NCBI RefSeq assembly: GCF_040214835.1
Contig: NZ_CP157874.1
Location: 1,802,001-1,866,000 of the forward strand
Direction of reading: 5' to 3'
Length of the DNA stretch: 64,000 nt
Source of the DNA: Pseudomonas asiatica
GTDB lineage: Bacteria > Pseudomonadota > Gammaproteobacteria > Pseudomonadales > Pseudomonadaceae
The notes under the pieces were generated by a model. The model was not told where the DNA came from. It did no database searches and saw only the letters and a program-made list of their open reading frames with translations. Shown piece by piece: positions 37,380 to 46,480 of this stretch (position 1 is the first letter of the stretch; each line of letters opens with the position of its first letter). Made by a program: the position numbers and the translations under genes.

Positions 37380-39052
37380 GCAAAGATCTCCAGCTTTTCC
37401 ACCACATCGGACGACCAGAACGGGTGCGGCTCGCGGCGCGCACGCTCGCGGGCGGCTTCGACGGCCGCCGGCTTGAAAGTCCCGCGCCGCAGCCCCTCAG
37501 CTACAATGTAGTCGTCAATCAATCGAGGAATGTGCGCGTATTCCTGTGTCCAACGCCGCTTGTCTATGCGTGTGCGCTCCGTGAATACACGGAAGTAGAA
37601 GCTGAATAGGCGGTGCAGATCTTCCTCCGTCACTGCGTAATGCTTGCAGCGCAGACAGTTGAGGAACGAAAAACACGCTGCCCCTTCACGTTTCGGTGCG
37701 TACTGGCCATTCATCGGGTCGCCGCAGCGCCCCATCGGGGTGGTCTGGTAGGTCGCGCCGATGGTGCGGGTCAGTAATTCTTGAACAAGTATCTCGCCCA
37801 TAAATTTCCAGTTGCGCCTCGCGTCCCCGCTAGGTGCCAAATAATTTCGCCCGGCCACCTGTGGCGTGTTGCCAAGCGCGATGGCCGTAGTCACCAGGTC
37901 GCCCCCTAGTAACTCGAAAATTCGGTTGGCGAACGTTTTGCGGAGGCGAGAGATGTTGATGCGCAGCGGTTGGCCGTCGATATCGGTAAGCCCGTGGTCG
38001 GCCACGAGTTTTTTGATCGCCAGTTTCAACGTCCCGTCAGTCAGTGCAATGACCCGGCCGGGGCCTGGGCCGCGATGCACGCGATACAGCCACACGCGAT
38101 CCTTGAGTTCGTCTGGGGCCTCCGCGCACAGCGGCTCGCTGTGGGCAAGGATGCGTCGTATCAGGCGCTCGACATTGGTCTTGACGGTTGGCGTGGATTC
38201 CAACAGATGTGCAGTCGTGTTCTCGGCGCGCAGCGCCACCTTGTGGCTGGTGTGGCCGCGGCGCTTCCAAAGGACCAGGAATACGCTGTTGTCCTTGGGA
38301 TGGGCGCGCAGGCAATTGCGCTCCATCTCCAGCAGCGGCGTGGAGTTTCGCCCGGTGTGCAGTGCTACAGTCAGCAGGGCATAAGCCAACAATTCGCCAG
38401 TTACTGGGATATCGTCGTGCCAGATCGGCATGACCGCTTGCCTGAGTGCGGTGGTGAACGCCTGCCGCTGACGCTTCGGCAGCGGCGTTTCGCCCTTATG
38501 CTTGCCACTGTTTGGAAACGGATTTCGTGGGAAAGTCGCATCGTCCCCCGTGGAGACTAACGAAATAAGGCTACGCTGGCCCAACGCATGAAGGACGGAC
38601 TTCGCGCTGGTGTAGTGGCCCCTCTGGCTAAGGGTGCTGATGCCCAGTCCAGCGAGGTGGCCAAGAAAGCCGTCAATTACAGCGCGATTAATATCGTCCA
38701 GGGTCAGCCCGCGCCCGAGCGCGGTTGCGCGCAGTGCAATGTAGTTTAGAAAGTGACGTAAACCACCTTTACAGATACTCGCCACGGAACTGGCCTCGAG
38801 CCCGCCGTCCTGCCGGGCCAGGAAGCGTTCGATCTGCCGCTGGCAGGCATAAGTGATCGGATCAATGCCCGTGCCGTACCAAGGGGCGAAGTCGATGCCC
38901 CGGGAGCGAGTGGCATTGCGCTCGAAGGCCACTACAGTAGTGGCCGGCGGAATCGCCTCCGGGAGAACGACAACATGACCCGCCGCATCGCGGCTGTGCT
39001 CGACATGTGGGACGCTGAGGTCGGTCCTATTGAATACCTTGCGTTTGCCCAT
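37376..39052 (-). CDS. Tyrosine recombinase, middle subunit with altered active site (558 residues)
   Basis: A phage-integrase-fold protein. Arginine I is in LLTVALHTGRNSTPLLEM. At box II the sequence is ISRLRKTFANRIF, with serine where the histidine is expected, and the later HxxY position reads GNTPQVAGRNYL, with asparagine before the tyrosine. The fold is recognisable but two histidines are replaced. A C-terminal CFSFLNCLRCKHYAV cysteine group may bind zinc. ATG 39052 lies 26 bases inside the previous gene. Confidence 0.83.
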   Translation of the reverse strand: MGKRKVFNRTDLSVPHVEHSRDAAGHVVVLPEAIPPATTVVAFERNATRSRGIDFAPWYGTGIDPITYACQRQIERFLARQDGGLEASSVASICKGGLRHFLNYIALRATALGRGLTLDDINRAVIDGFLGHLAGLGISTLSQRGHYTSAKSVLHALGQRSLISLVSTGDDATFPRNPFPNSGKHKGETPLPKRQRQAFTTALRQAVMPIWHDDIPVTGELLAYALLTVALHTGRNSTPLLEMERNCLRAHPKDNSVFLVLWKRRGHTSHKVALRAENTTAHLLESTPTVKTNVERLIRRILAHSEPLCAEAPDELKDRVWLYRVHRGPGPGRVIALTDGTLKLAIKKLVADHGLTDIDGQPLRINISRLRKTFANRIFELLGGDLVTTAIALGNTPQVAGRNYLAPSGDARRNWKFMGEILVQELLTRTIGATYQTTPMGRCGDPMNGQYAPKREGAACFSFLNCLRCKHYAVTEEDLHRLFSFYFRVFTERTRIDKRRWTQEYAHIPRLIDDYIVAEGLRRGTFKPAAVEAARERARREPHPFWSSDVVEKLEIFA

Positions 39053-40199
39053 TAGACCGCTCCAGCCCTTCATTCAATTCATCGTCGTAGGCCAGCACCG
39101 CGTCGTCGGCCAGTTCGTTGACCAAGTGCAGATAAACCATCGTCGTCTGAATGGAGCTATGGCCAAGCTGCCGCTGCACGAACACCAGCGGATCCGCCCC
39201 AGCGCGGTTTCGCTGGAGCGTGACTAGGGTATGGGTGGCGTAGGTGTGTCGTAGCATGTGGGTATGGACCCTGATACCGGCTCGCTTGCCGGTTTCCCGG
39301 ACGATACGTGCGACGCGCTTGCCATCATCAGAGTAGGGCTCACCAAACTGGTTCAGGAACAGCGTCTCATGTTTGGTGCGGCTCAATGATGCCCGCTCAC
39401 CGCGAACCTGCACTACATAACGATGCAAATCAGCGAGGAAGCGGCGACTGATGTAGATGTCGCGTGGTTTGCTGCCCTTGGTGCGCATGCCATGACCATC
39501 GTGTGGATCGAGGCGAATCCGGATGTTGCGCTCGCGCCTACCGGCTTTATCCGGATCGAAGATGTAGGCAAGCGGGAAAGAGGCGATTTCCTCCCGGCGC
39601 AGTCCCGTCTGAAGGCCGAGCCGAATCATCATGCGGTGATGCGGATTTTCCTGCGTCGCCAGCAATGCCTTGATCTCATCCATGCTTAGAAACTTCGGAA
39701 GCGCCCGATGCTTGCGCGGCATGACGTCGTTCACCATTGCTTTGGCGCCGCCGGCATCAACGTGGGCAAGGAAGCCGAGGACGCGTTTGACCGTTCGTTC
39801 CTCATAGCCAAACGGCAGTCTGCTCACCCATCCCTGCTGCTGTGCATACTCGTAGAACTTGCACACATAGTGCAGCCGTTGACGTGTTGTTGATGAAGCC
39901 AACTTGCAATCCACCAGGGAGTAGTCCCGGTAGGCCCCTACGACACTCTTGGCCTCGCCACGTTCCACGTCGCGCCAGTCAAGTTCATGCACTTGGAGGA
40001 AACTAAAAAAGTCATACAGCGCACGCCCTGTGCTTGGCCATGACTTTCGTGACCCAATAGCGCCACGCAACAGGTAGTGGCGAAAGAATTCATTGGCCGG
40101 GACGCAACTGTCCATCGTGTCCCAAAGCAGGATCGGAAAGCCTGGATAAGGACGACCGGCAATCACCAAGTCCTCGGTAGCCCACACAAGCTCCATCAA
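39027..40199 (-). CDS. Tyrosine recombinase, TnpA-like (390 residues)
   Basis: The most canonical recombinase of the three. Arginine I is in LGLQTGLRREEIASFPL, box II is VHTHMLRHTYATHTL, and the tyrosine is in LGHSSIQTTMVYLHLV. A SAM-like N-terminal domain lies at about residues 40-140. It is the first gene of the overlapping four-gene operon and is about 110 bases from the right end of the element. It resembles Tn554 TnpA and XerC/D-type recombinases of integron-like elements. Confidence 0.9.
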   Translation of the reverse strand: MMELVWATEDLVIAGRPYPGFPILLWDTMDSCVPANEFFRHYLLRGAIGSRKSWPSTGRALYDFFSFLQVHELDWRDVERGEAKSVVGAYRDYSLVDCKLASSTTRQRLHYVCKFYEYAQQQGWVSRLPFGYEERTVKRVLGFLAHVDAGGAKAMVNDVMPRKHRALPKFLSMDEIKALLATQENPHHRMMIRLGLQTGLRREEIASFPLAYIFDPDKAGRRERNIRIRLDPHDGHGMRTKGSKPRDIYISRRFLADLHRYVVQVRGERASLSRTKHETLFLNQFGEPYSDDGKRVARIVRETGKRAGIRVHTHMLRHTYATHTLVTLQRNRAGADPLVFVQRQLGHSSIQTTMVYLHLVNELADDAVLAYDDELNEGLERSNGQTQGIQ

Positions 40200-40280
40200 C
40201 CTCCCTCCGTCTCTGACCTATCCCCATTTCCTTCTAAAGCTGTTTTTAGATCTTTCTTAAATCATTGTTTATAAGCCTAT

Positions 40281-40310
40281 TTCATTCCTAACCTTTAGCA
40301 AGCCCCGGAA
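40281..40310. repeat. Right imperfect terminal inverted repeat of the rulB element
   Basis: The inner end of the right junction reads TTCATTCCTAACCTTTAGCA then AGCCCCGGAA. Its reverse complement aligns with the left end over about 21 of 30 positions, including TCCGG and GTTAG. Confidence 0.7.
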
Positions 40311-40311
40311 C

Positions 40312-41547
40312 AACTCGTTCTATGCGAGCTGTGAGCGTGTGTTCCGGCCGGATCTGGCCAAGACCCCCATCGTGGTCCTGAGCAACAACGACGGCTGCGT
40401 GATCGCCAGGTCGTACGACGCGAAGCCGTTCGTCAAAATGGGTGAGCCTTACTTTCAATGCAAGGACACGCTGCAGCGGCACGGCATTGTGGCCTTTTCA
40501 TCAAACTATGCGCTCTACGGCGACATGAGCGAGCGCGTAATGTCGCTGATTGAATCAATGGTTCCGGCGGCGGAGGTGTATTCGATCGATGAGTGCTTTG
40601 CCGATCTGACTGGGGTTCAGGGCAGTCTCACCGAGTTCGGCCGCCAGGTGCGGGCCAAGGTGCTCAAGTGCACCGGCATCCCAGTAGGGGTAGGTATTGC
40701 CCCTACCAAGACACTCGCAAAACTGGCCAACCATACCGCGAAGCGCCTGCAGGCGCAGACCGGAGGCGTGGTTGATATTTGCGACCCGTTCAAGCGGGAC
40801 TGGGTGTTGCGCAACACCGAAGTCAAGGAAGTCTGGGGGATCGGCAGGCGGATGACGGTGCACCTTGAGGCGATGGGCATTCGCACCGCGATGGACTTGA
40901 CCAAGACGGACCCGTGGACGCTGCGCCAAAAGTTCAGCGTTGTCGTTGAGAAGACAGCCCGGGAGCTTGCCGGCACACCGTGCCTTGACCTCGAGGAGAC
41001 TGCCCCGCCCAAGCAAGAGATTTGCTGCAGCCGTATGTTTGGCAAGCGCCTGACTGAATTGGCGACGATCAAGCAGGCGGTGGCCAGCTATGCCGGCCGA
41101 GCGGCCGAGAAACTCCGGGCGCAGGGATCTGTGTGCAAGCGTATGCGAGTAAGCATCCGCACGGGCATGTTCAACCCGGACGAAGCCAAGTACGCCAAGG
41201 GCGTGCTGGTGGAGCTGCCGTATCCCACCAACGATACGTTGCTGCTCACCAGGGCGGCCACCGAGGCGGTGGAGCAGGTCTACCGGCCAAGGTATCGATT
41301 CAGCAAAGCCGAGGTGCTGTTGATGGATCTACGGCAGCCGGGCGAGTTCACCGATGACATGTTCGCGGTCACGCAGCCGGTGGCATGCGACCGACTGATG
41401 TCGGTGCTGGACGAGATAAATGGGAAGTACGGCCGGGGAACGATGCGTTCGGCCAGCGTCCCCCGTACCCCCGATTGGGGGATGCGTCGAGAGATGATGA
41501 GTCGTTCCTACACGACTCGGATCGATCAGCTATGGCGGGTACGCTGA
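40312..41547 (+). pseudogene. umuC: 3' part of umuC/rulB, DNA polymerase V catalytic subunit
   Basis: From codon 13 onward the gene is intact: NSFYASCERVFRPDLAKTPIVVLSNNDGC, YSIDECFADLTG with the second acidic pair, GVGIAPTKTLAKLANHTAK, and a C-terminus ending YTTRIDQLWRVR. The N-terminal metal-binding aspartate lies in the other fragment 18 kb away. The frame is open back to 40261 through element DNA but contains no ATG, GTG or TTG there. The first in-frame GTG inside rulB is 40339. Any product would lack the catalytic aspartate. Confidence 0.93.
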
Positions 41548-41685
41548 ATCCATATGAGCTTCTACTGGAATGAAGTGGGAACTCTCTTCATAGGGGCTTG
41601 TTCTGATCTGGCCTCTGCGTCAATCTCTCCTTATCTCAACCGCTAATTGGGTTGATCGATCTGAAGTCAGAACTCAGGAGAACCT

Positions 41686-43578
41686 ATGCTTTTTAAAAGT
41701 ACGCTGCCCTACAAAGGCTTTTTCTTAGAGAATCCTGTAGAGATTGATAGTCCTGTCGCGGTGCTCACAGGAAAGAACGGCGCAGGAAAAACCCGATTTC
41801 TAGAGGCAGCTCGGAGTGCTATGCAGGTAACTGATGGTGGACGGTTTATTCCTTCTGCGAACATAGCTTATGTGCCCTCTACAACGATGCAAGGCCGCAT
41901 CAGCAACGGCTATGCACGCGACGAACACCATACTCGGCTGGCCATGGTGGTTGGCTGGTTTAATAGCCAAAAGGAGGTTTTCGCGTCCCCTTATCGGGAT
42001 GAGCCGCATTATAATCAAATGAATCCTGGGGCCCCCTATAATTTTGAGCAAATGTATAAATGCTTTGCATCCATTGCGCGAAAGCTAGGGAAAAGCGTTG
42101 GGGAGCTTACTGAGGAAGAAATTAAGTTTAATTTTGAGGGCGGGTTTCAGATTTTCGATGGCCTGGATATTGGGAATGTCTGTAATGATTACATAAGGCG
42201 AAAGAGAACCAACTTGTTTGAGAAGTGGCGCGGAGAAAATTACGGCGGAAAGAGTATTTATTTGGAATTGCCAGAATTTGTTAGGTCTTTTGGTGAGCCG
42301 CCGTGGTTGTTGTTTAATGATGTGCTAAATGAGATATTTGACGGCAAGATCGGCATTGATCCGCCAAATGATGAGATGGGTGATGATGTTTTTAATCCGG
42401 TCTTGAAAGATGTATCTACCGGGCAGGAAATACCATTAGATGGACTGTCGTCGGGAGAGAAAAGTCTTTTATGGCTTGCGACGGTAATGTTTAAGTTGAA
42501 ATATAGGTCGGAATTGACTTCTGGGGTTCCTGAGTTGATTTTGCTGGATGAGCCGGACGCATTTCTGCATCCAAAAATGGTTGTAAAGTTTTATTCCGTA
42601 ATTCAGCGAGTCGCAGAGTCTTTTCATTGTAAAATAATTTTTACTACGCACTCTCCGACAACTGTGGCATTGGCGCCTGATGAATGTGTATATCGGGTTT
42701 CCTCAAAGGCAATTGTTCTGACGGAAAAAGATGAAGCTCTAGCTGACTTGCTCGATGGCGTAACCCAGATTTCGCTGAACTCTCGTAACAGACGTGAGGT
42801 GTTCGTCGAGAGTAAAGGAGATATGGATGCGTATAGATACATATATGACAAAATAAAGTCTCGTTTTCCGAGTGTTGATTCGAAAATATCGCTGTCATTC
42901 CTCGTGGCAGGCCCCAAAATGCCACCTAGCCAAGTGGAAGTGAAAGTAGGACAGTATCTGCGGGGGATCGAGAAAGAGGAGTTGCGACGATTCACGGAAG
43001 AGCTAAATGGCGTCGGTGATTGCGGTCAAGTTATAGCGATGGTTGAATCACTTTCTTTTGCTGGAAATTCTACAGTGAGGGGCATAGTAGATTGGGATCT
43101 TAAAAACAAACCAGTCCGGAATGTGGTGGTGGCTGGTTGTGGGCTTTACTATACGATAGAAAATATAATGCTTAACCCGCTCTATGTGTTGCGTTTGCTT
43201 TACGGGCACTCACCGCATAAGTATGACTTGGCTAAATATTGTGGCGTACAGGTTAGTGTTCGCGAGTGGATGGAGCGCGTAGAGCTTCTTCAGGCCTCAA
43301 TTGATAATTTTATACTTGAGTTTAGAGGTTCGCCAAATGCACAGGATGTAAGCATTGAACTTCTCGGTGGTTATGTTTTGAAACTGGATTTGGAATATCT
43401 TACATGTAATGGCCATGAGTTAATGGCGCGGGTGATCGCTCGTTATCAAGAGCTAAAATCTTTAAATGGCAGGGAGGGGGGAGTTCTTTTTGCTTTGGTG
43501 AAGTCGATGGTTGACGATTTCGGGTGGGAGTTTGTTCCTGCTTGCTTTGATAAAATTTTTAGTTCCTTGCAGAAGTAG
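41686..43578 (+). CDS. AAA ATPase with C-terminal TOPRIM-like domain (fused PARIS/OLD-like)
   Basis: A 630-residue protein. Walker A is GKNGAGKT (29-36), the ABC-type signature is LSSGEKS (254-260), Walker B is LILLDEPD (284-291), and THSPT follows. The C-terminal part has EVFVESKGDMDAY (Glu375) and RGIVDWDLKN (Asp469, Asp471), the pattern of a TOPRIM or DUF4435-like nuclease. The layout resembles fused AriA-AriB (PARIS) or OLD proteins, which act against phages. It is AT-rich with many AAA/TTT codons unlike neighbours. AGGAG precedes ATG 41686. Confidence 0.75.
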   Translation: MLFKSTLPYKGFFLENPVEIDSPVAVLTGKNGAGKTRFLEAARSAMQVTDGGRFIPSANIAYVPSTTMQGRISNGYARDEHHTRLAMVVGWFNSQKEVFASPYRDEPHYNQMNPGAPYNFEQMYKCFASIARKLGKSVGELTEEEIKFNFEGGFQIFDGLDIGNVCNDYIRRKRTNLFEKWRGENYGGKSIYLELPEFVRSFGEPPWLLFNDVLNEIFDGKIGIDPPNDEMGDDVFNPVLKDVSTGQEIPLDGLSSGEKSLLWLATVMFKLKYRSELTSGVPELILLDEPDAFLHPKMVVKFYSVIQRVAESFHCKIIFTTHSPTTVALAPDECVYRVSSKAIVLTEKDEALADLLDGVTQISLNSRNRREVFVESKGDMDAYRYIYDKIKSRFPSVDSKISLSFLVAGPKMPPSQVEVKVGQYLRGIEKEELRRFTEELNGVGDCGQVIAMVESLSFAGNSTVRGIVDWDLKNKPVRNVVVAGCGLYYTIENIMLNPLYVLRLLYGHSPHKYDLAKYCGVQVSVREWMERVELLQASIDNFILEFRGSPNAQDVSIELLGGYVLKLDLEYLTCNGHELMARVIARYQELKSLNGREGGVLFALVKSMVDDFGWEFVPACFDKIFSSLQK

Positions 43579-44138
43579 ATTGTTGCAAGCTGTTGACTTT
43601 GCTGGCCTATGGAGCTTATTGGAATATTGGGGCGGGTTTGAAACGCTAATCCTGGTCGAAGCTGTCGTATGGTCGGGTCAGCCCTCCCGGGGGGAATGAC
43701 GTACCTTAGGGGGGCAAAGAATGGGACAGAACGAGGACAATTTGAGACATAGTGCATGCAGTGATTGCGGCTTTCTCGTCCATGTCGGTCTCATGGGCCG
43801 GTTGTAAGGGCTCAGGCGAGGATAGTCGGTTCTCGGAGCTACAGCGCCTTGTCGAGCGTGTCGGATCACTTTTTTCAGGCGAGTTGAGCTTACGTTACCT
43901 CGAATGGTAAAAAATGGTACTACGCCTGTTCGCTAGCCCGAAAAACGGGCGGCTAGGAATAAACTATGCCCAATCCATCCCAGGAGCAACCACCAACCGA
44001 GTTCCTTGGAGGAGACGATTGCTCCAGGTTCTTAGCCGAGCGCGATTCGCTGTCCGCTGGCGTTGGGCGTGCGGCGCCAAAATTGCAGCTCCTTTTTGCG
44101 TCGTCTCGTACTGTTCCACACAGGACGTATTCAGAGTC
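43579..44138. other. Gap right of the ATPase gene, with doublet motif and hairpin
   Basis: No well-supported gene. A small ORF (43966-44154, MPNPSQEQPP...) with AGGA upstream overlaps the end of the next gene and is doubtful. A TGGTAAAAAATGGTAC doublet lies at 43905, and CTAGCCCG/CGGGC-GCTAG forms a hairpin at 43931-43956. TGGTA doublets recur at 45445 and 46685. Confidence 0.4.
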
Positions 44139-45347
44139 TTACCCCATAGCTTGAAGTCGATTGGGATAGGCTGCCTCGATACCTGCCTTATGATCGTCGC
44201 TCATTCCGCGCTCCAGGTCATCAATCCACTCAAAGAACTCTGTCAGGTTGTTCAGGCTGAAAACGCGTACGCCATAGCGACCCTCGAGATTCACGCTTGG
44301 CTGGCGGACTAGGTCGGCCATTGGTTGGTCCATAAAAAACGCGTTGCAGTACGGAGCGTAAAGCGAAATGTGCTTGACATCCTCAAAGAAACCATTCAGT
44401 CGTTTACGAGCCTCTTCGCGGTTAGCATAAGCGCCTCGTTTCACCATAGCCTTCAGTGTTGCGTACATTCGAGCCGAGATATACAGATTCGGCACTTGTC
44501 GGAAGTGTTCCGACCTGAAGAACTCAGCGCATTGTTTAAGGCGCTCAGTCAACCCCTGGTCTTTCGGTAGCCAATGCAGCATTTGCTCGACAACCTGACT
44601 CACAATCGGGGAGTCCAGCATTGCTTGGGCGTCACCTCGGGCGAGCCGCTGTATCATAGTGATGTACGTGCTCAGGTAGTTATCGGCAACCGCCTGTACC
44701 TCTTGGGCGACGTCTTGGTCGAACGTTTGAGTGGAGGCTTGCCATCGATCAAACAGATCGATCAAGCCATCGACAGATTGCCCCTTCAAGAACCTATTGA
44801 GTTCGACGTCTTTGAAGTAATCAGGCACGTCAATACGGAAGTAATCGTCCCACTGGTCTAGTGGGCCTTCTATAGCGTCGTCATCCTCAAGTACATACCC
44901 CGAGGGCTCACCCTTAAGGAAAGCGCTCCAGGCCTTCGTGACCTGGGTGGTTTCGACGTCATAGTCCTGCTGGAACTTCGCACCACCCGATACCTCTTTG
45001 ATGAACGCCAAGAGGTCGGTTTTATTGAATTCCTTATAACCTCGCCACTGATGGGTTTCGTCCTCGTGAATAGAGGAGTACGGCGCAACCAAAAGCTGCA
45101 GGCTCGCCGCTTTCTTCACTCGATCTGCCGCCTCTACAAATCGAGGGTCTCCGCCACGGAATGCGCTAGAAAAGAAGAATTGGTCCAGGTACAGGACCTT
45201 TTTTCGAATTTCCGGCAGCCAAACACTGATGTGATGCTTACAACGGAGGCATCCACGAAGAACGTGGTCGTCGCGGACGGACACGTTTCCGAAGCAGCTT
45301 TTCCCGTTGCAGCCGGGGCAATCTCCGAGAATATGGGTAACCAGCAT
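44139..45347 (-). CDS. Zinc-ribbon plus PIN-like nuclease candidate
   Basis: A 402-residue protein I do not recognise by name. The N-terminus has DCPGCNGKSCFG and GCLRCKHH, a likely zinc ribbon. Then KVLYLDQFFFSSAFRGGD and LQLLVAPYSSIHEDETHQW resemble the first acidic motifs of PIN-like RNases; YAPYCNAFFMDQPMADLV with VFSLNNLTEFF near the end resembles the last. The middle is helical and acidic. Start ATG 45347 follows GGAGG. It lies beside the AAA/TOPRIM gene but on the other strand. A defence role is inference. Confidence 0.62.
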   Translation of the reverse strand: MLVTHILGDCPGCNGKSCFGNVSVRDDHVLRGCLRCKHHISVWLPEIRKKVLYLDQFFFSSAFRGGDPRFVEAADRVKKAASLQLLVAPYSSIHEDETHQWRGYKEFNKTDLLAFIKEVSGGAKFQQDYDVETTQVTKAWSAFLKGEPSGYVLEDDDAIEGPLDQWDDYFRIDVPDYFKDVELNRFLKGQSVDGLIDLFDRWQASTQTFDQDVAQEVQAVADNYLSTYITMIQRLARGDAQAMLDSPIVSQVVEQMLHWLPKDQGLTERLKQCAEFFRSEHFRQVPNLYISARMYATLKAMVKRGAYANREEARKRLNGFFEDVKHISLYAPYCNAFFMDQPMADLVRQPSVNLEGRYGVRVFSLNNLTEFFEWIDDLERGMSDDHKAGIEAAYPNRLQAMG

Positions 45348-45757
45348 CGTTGCCTCCAAGACGGTTTTCCGAAGATTCTGACACCAATGTGTTGGACATA
45401 CGACTGAACACGCGGTTGCAATCGTTACTGCCTTCTGGTCGAGCTGGTACAAAAGTGGTACGGCAAGGATTTATTTTAGCTGTAGGCCTTTAAAACAAAG
45501 GCGTGTGAGATGAGTCGGTGCAATCCATTACTTACAGCTTGGCCACGGCAATCTTCGATGCTGATGCGGAATTCAGCTGGAGCTGCTGGGAAGGTCCGCT
45601 TTTGGCACGTAGCGGACGGTAGGCGCTACGGCGCAGGCGCACCATTTCGCTAGCGAGGGCATTTGTGAGGCGTCCATGTCAGCGCTACCCATCACAATTA
45701 GGTCATCCCGTCTAGGCGATGCGACGGCATCCAGCCCGCTAAATAAAGTCCAGAGCC
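45348..45757. other. Gap between PIN-like and ankyrin genes
   Basis: About 410 bases with no supported gene. It contains the second TGGTAC doublet, TGGTACAAAAGTGGTAC at 45445-45461. No terminator or palindrome with a T tract was found. Confidence 0.4.
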
Positions 45758-46480
45758 CTAGCTGTCTAGGTATTCGTCCATGTCCAGTTCGGGAAACTTG
45801 CGCGTCATGAATTGCAGCGCATCCGGGTCACGGTTGTCCCGATAACGTCGTACGGCATTCAGGACATCGATTCCGCTCCACATCTCAGTCCATAGGATTT
45901 CAGGTTTGTGGCGCAGTAACACCTTCAGCGCTTCCAGAGAAGTACCGCCAAAATTGGTTACATGTCTTGCCGCTGAACAACCTTGACGGTCGACAGCGTC
46001 AATATCGGCTCCCGCCTGCAACAGGCGCTCCATGATCTCGGGGTGACGTCTGTTGGTCGCCCACATCAAGGGTGTCATTCCATGACAAAGCGGGTCCTTG
46101 AAGGGTTCGTCCGGATGCTTCCCGGCTGATAACAGCGCTTCGACCACTATCAGGTCACCCTTCATCGCCGCTAGGGCCAAGGTGCCATCCTCTGCATACA
46201 TCCCGCCACGTCGCACTAGCTCCACAGCCAGGGCGGATTGATTGTAGCCGATGGCACAACGGACAGCGGATTCTCCCCATTCGCCACGCAGATAACGCAA
46301 CCTCCACGGCTGCGCAAACTGCAACGCGGCTTGGTGATTGCCAAGTTCGATCTCTTGAAAAAGTCGAGAACGAATGGTTCGGCGAAACCAATGGTTCAAA
46401 TGGTAAGAGTTCCAGTTTTCAGGAATAGTGAAAACGAAAGTTCTCCACCCAGGGATCCGTATAACGAAAACACTTGCCAT
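45758..46480 (-). CDS. Ankyrin-repeat protein
   Basis: A 240-residue protein with three or four ankyrin-like repeats. Clear units include GTLALAAMKGDLIVVEALLS, HGMTPLMWATNRRHPEIMERLLQAGADID, and AVDRQGCSAARHVTNFGGTSLEALKVLLRH. The N-terminal 60 residues are not ankyrin. There is no signal peptide. It is likely a protein-binding module; partner unknown. It is the last complete gene of the island before the right direct repeat. The start at 46480 lacks a strong ribosome site. Confidence 0.72.
   Translation of the reverse strand: MASVFVIRIPGWRTFVFTIPENWNSYHLNHWFRRTIRSRLFQEIELGNHQAALQFAQPWRLRYLRGEWGESAVRCAIGYNQSALAVELVRRGGMYAEDGTLALAAMKGDLIVVEALLSAGKHPDEPFKDPLCHGMTPLMWATNRRHPEIMERLLQAGADIDAVDRQGCSAARHVTNFGGTSLEALKVLLRHKPEILWTEMWSGIDVLNAVRRYRDNRDPDALQFMTRKFPELDMDEYLDS

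Larger units (their letters stand above)
22312..40316. mobile_element. 18-kb Tn554/integron-like element inserted in rulB
   Basis: Both junctions carry CAACTC (22312-22317 and 40311-40316), which is also the expected uninterrupted rulB sequence. Inside these are imperfect inverted ends about 30 bases long. A four-gene recombinase operon occupies the right end; the rest is efflux and fatty-acid-enzyme cargo. Tn554-type elements use a 6-bp core, and rulB/umuC is a known insertion hotspot in Pseudomonas for integron-like elements and for elements carrying RND pumps of the tmexCD-toprJ type. The class assignment rests on these comparisons. Confidence 0.88.

Noticed and set aside
43931..43956. Hairpin CTAGCCCG...CGGGCGGCTAG as a tRNA or att site
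   Set aside because: It is too short for a tRNA, no tRNA arms are visible, and it does not recur at another boundary.
41686..46480. A CRISPR array or toxin-antitoxin pair in the island right arm
   Set aside because: No regularly spaced repeats with unique spacers occur, and no small paired gene with antitoxin features is adjacent to the PIN-like gene.
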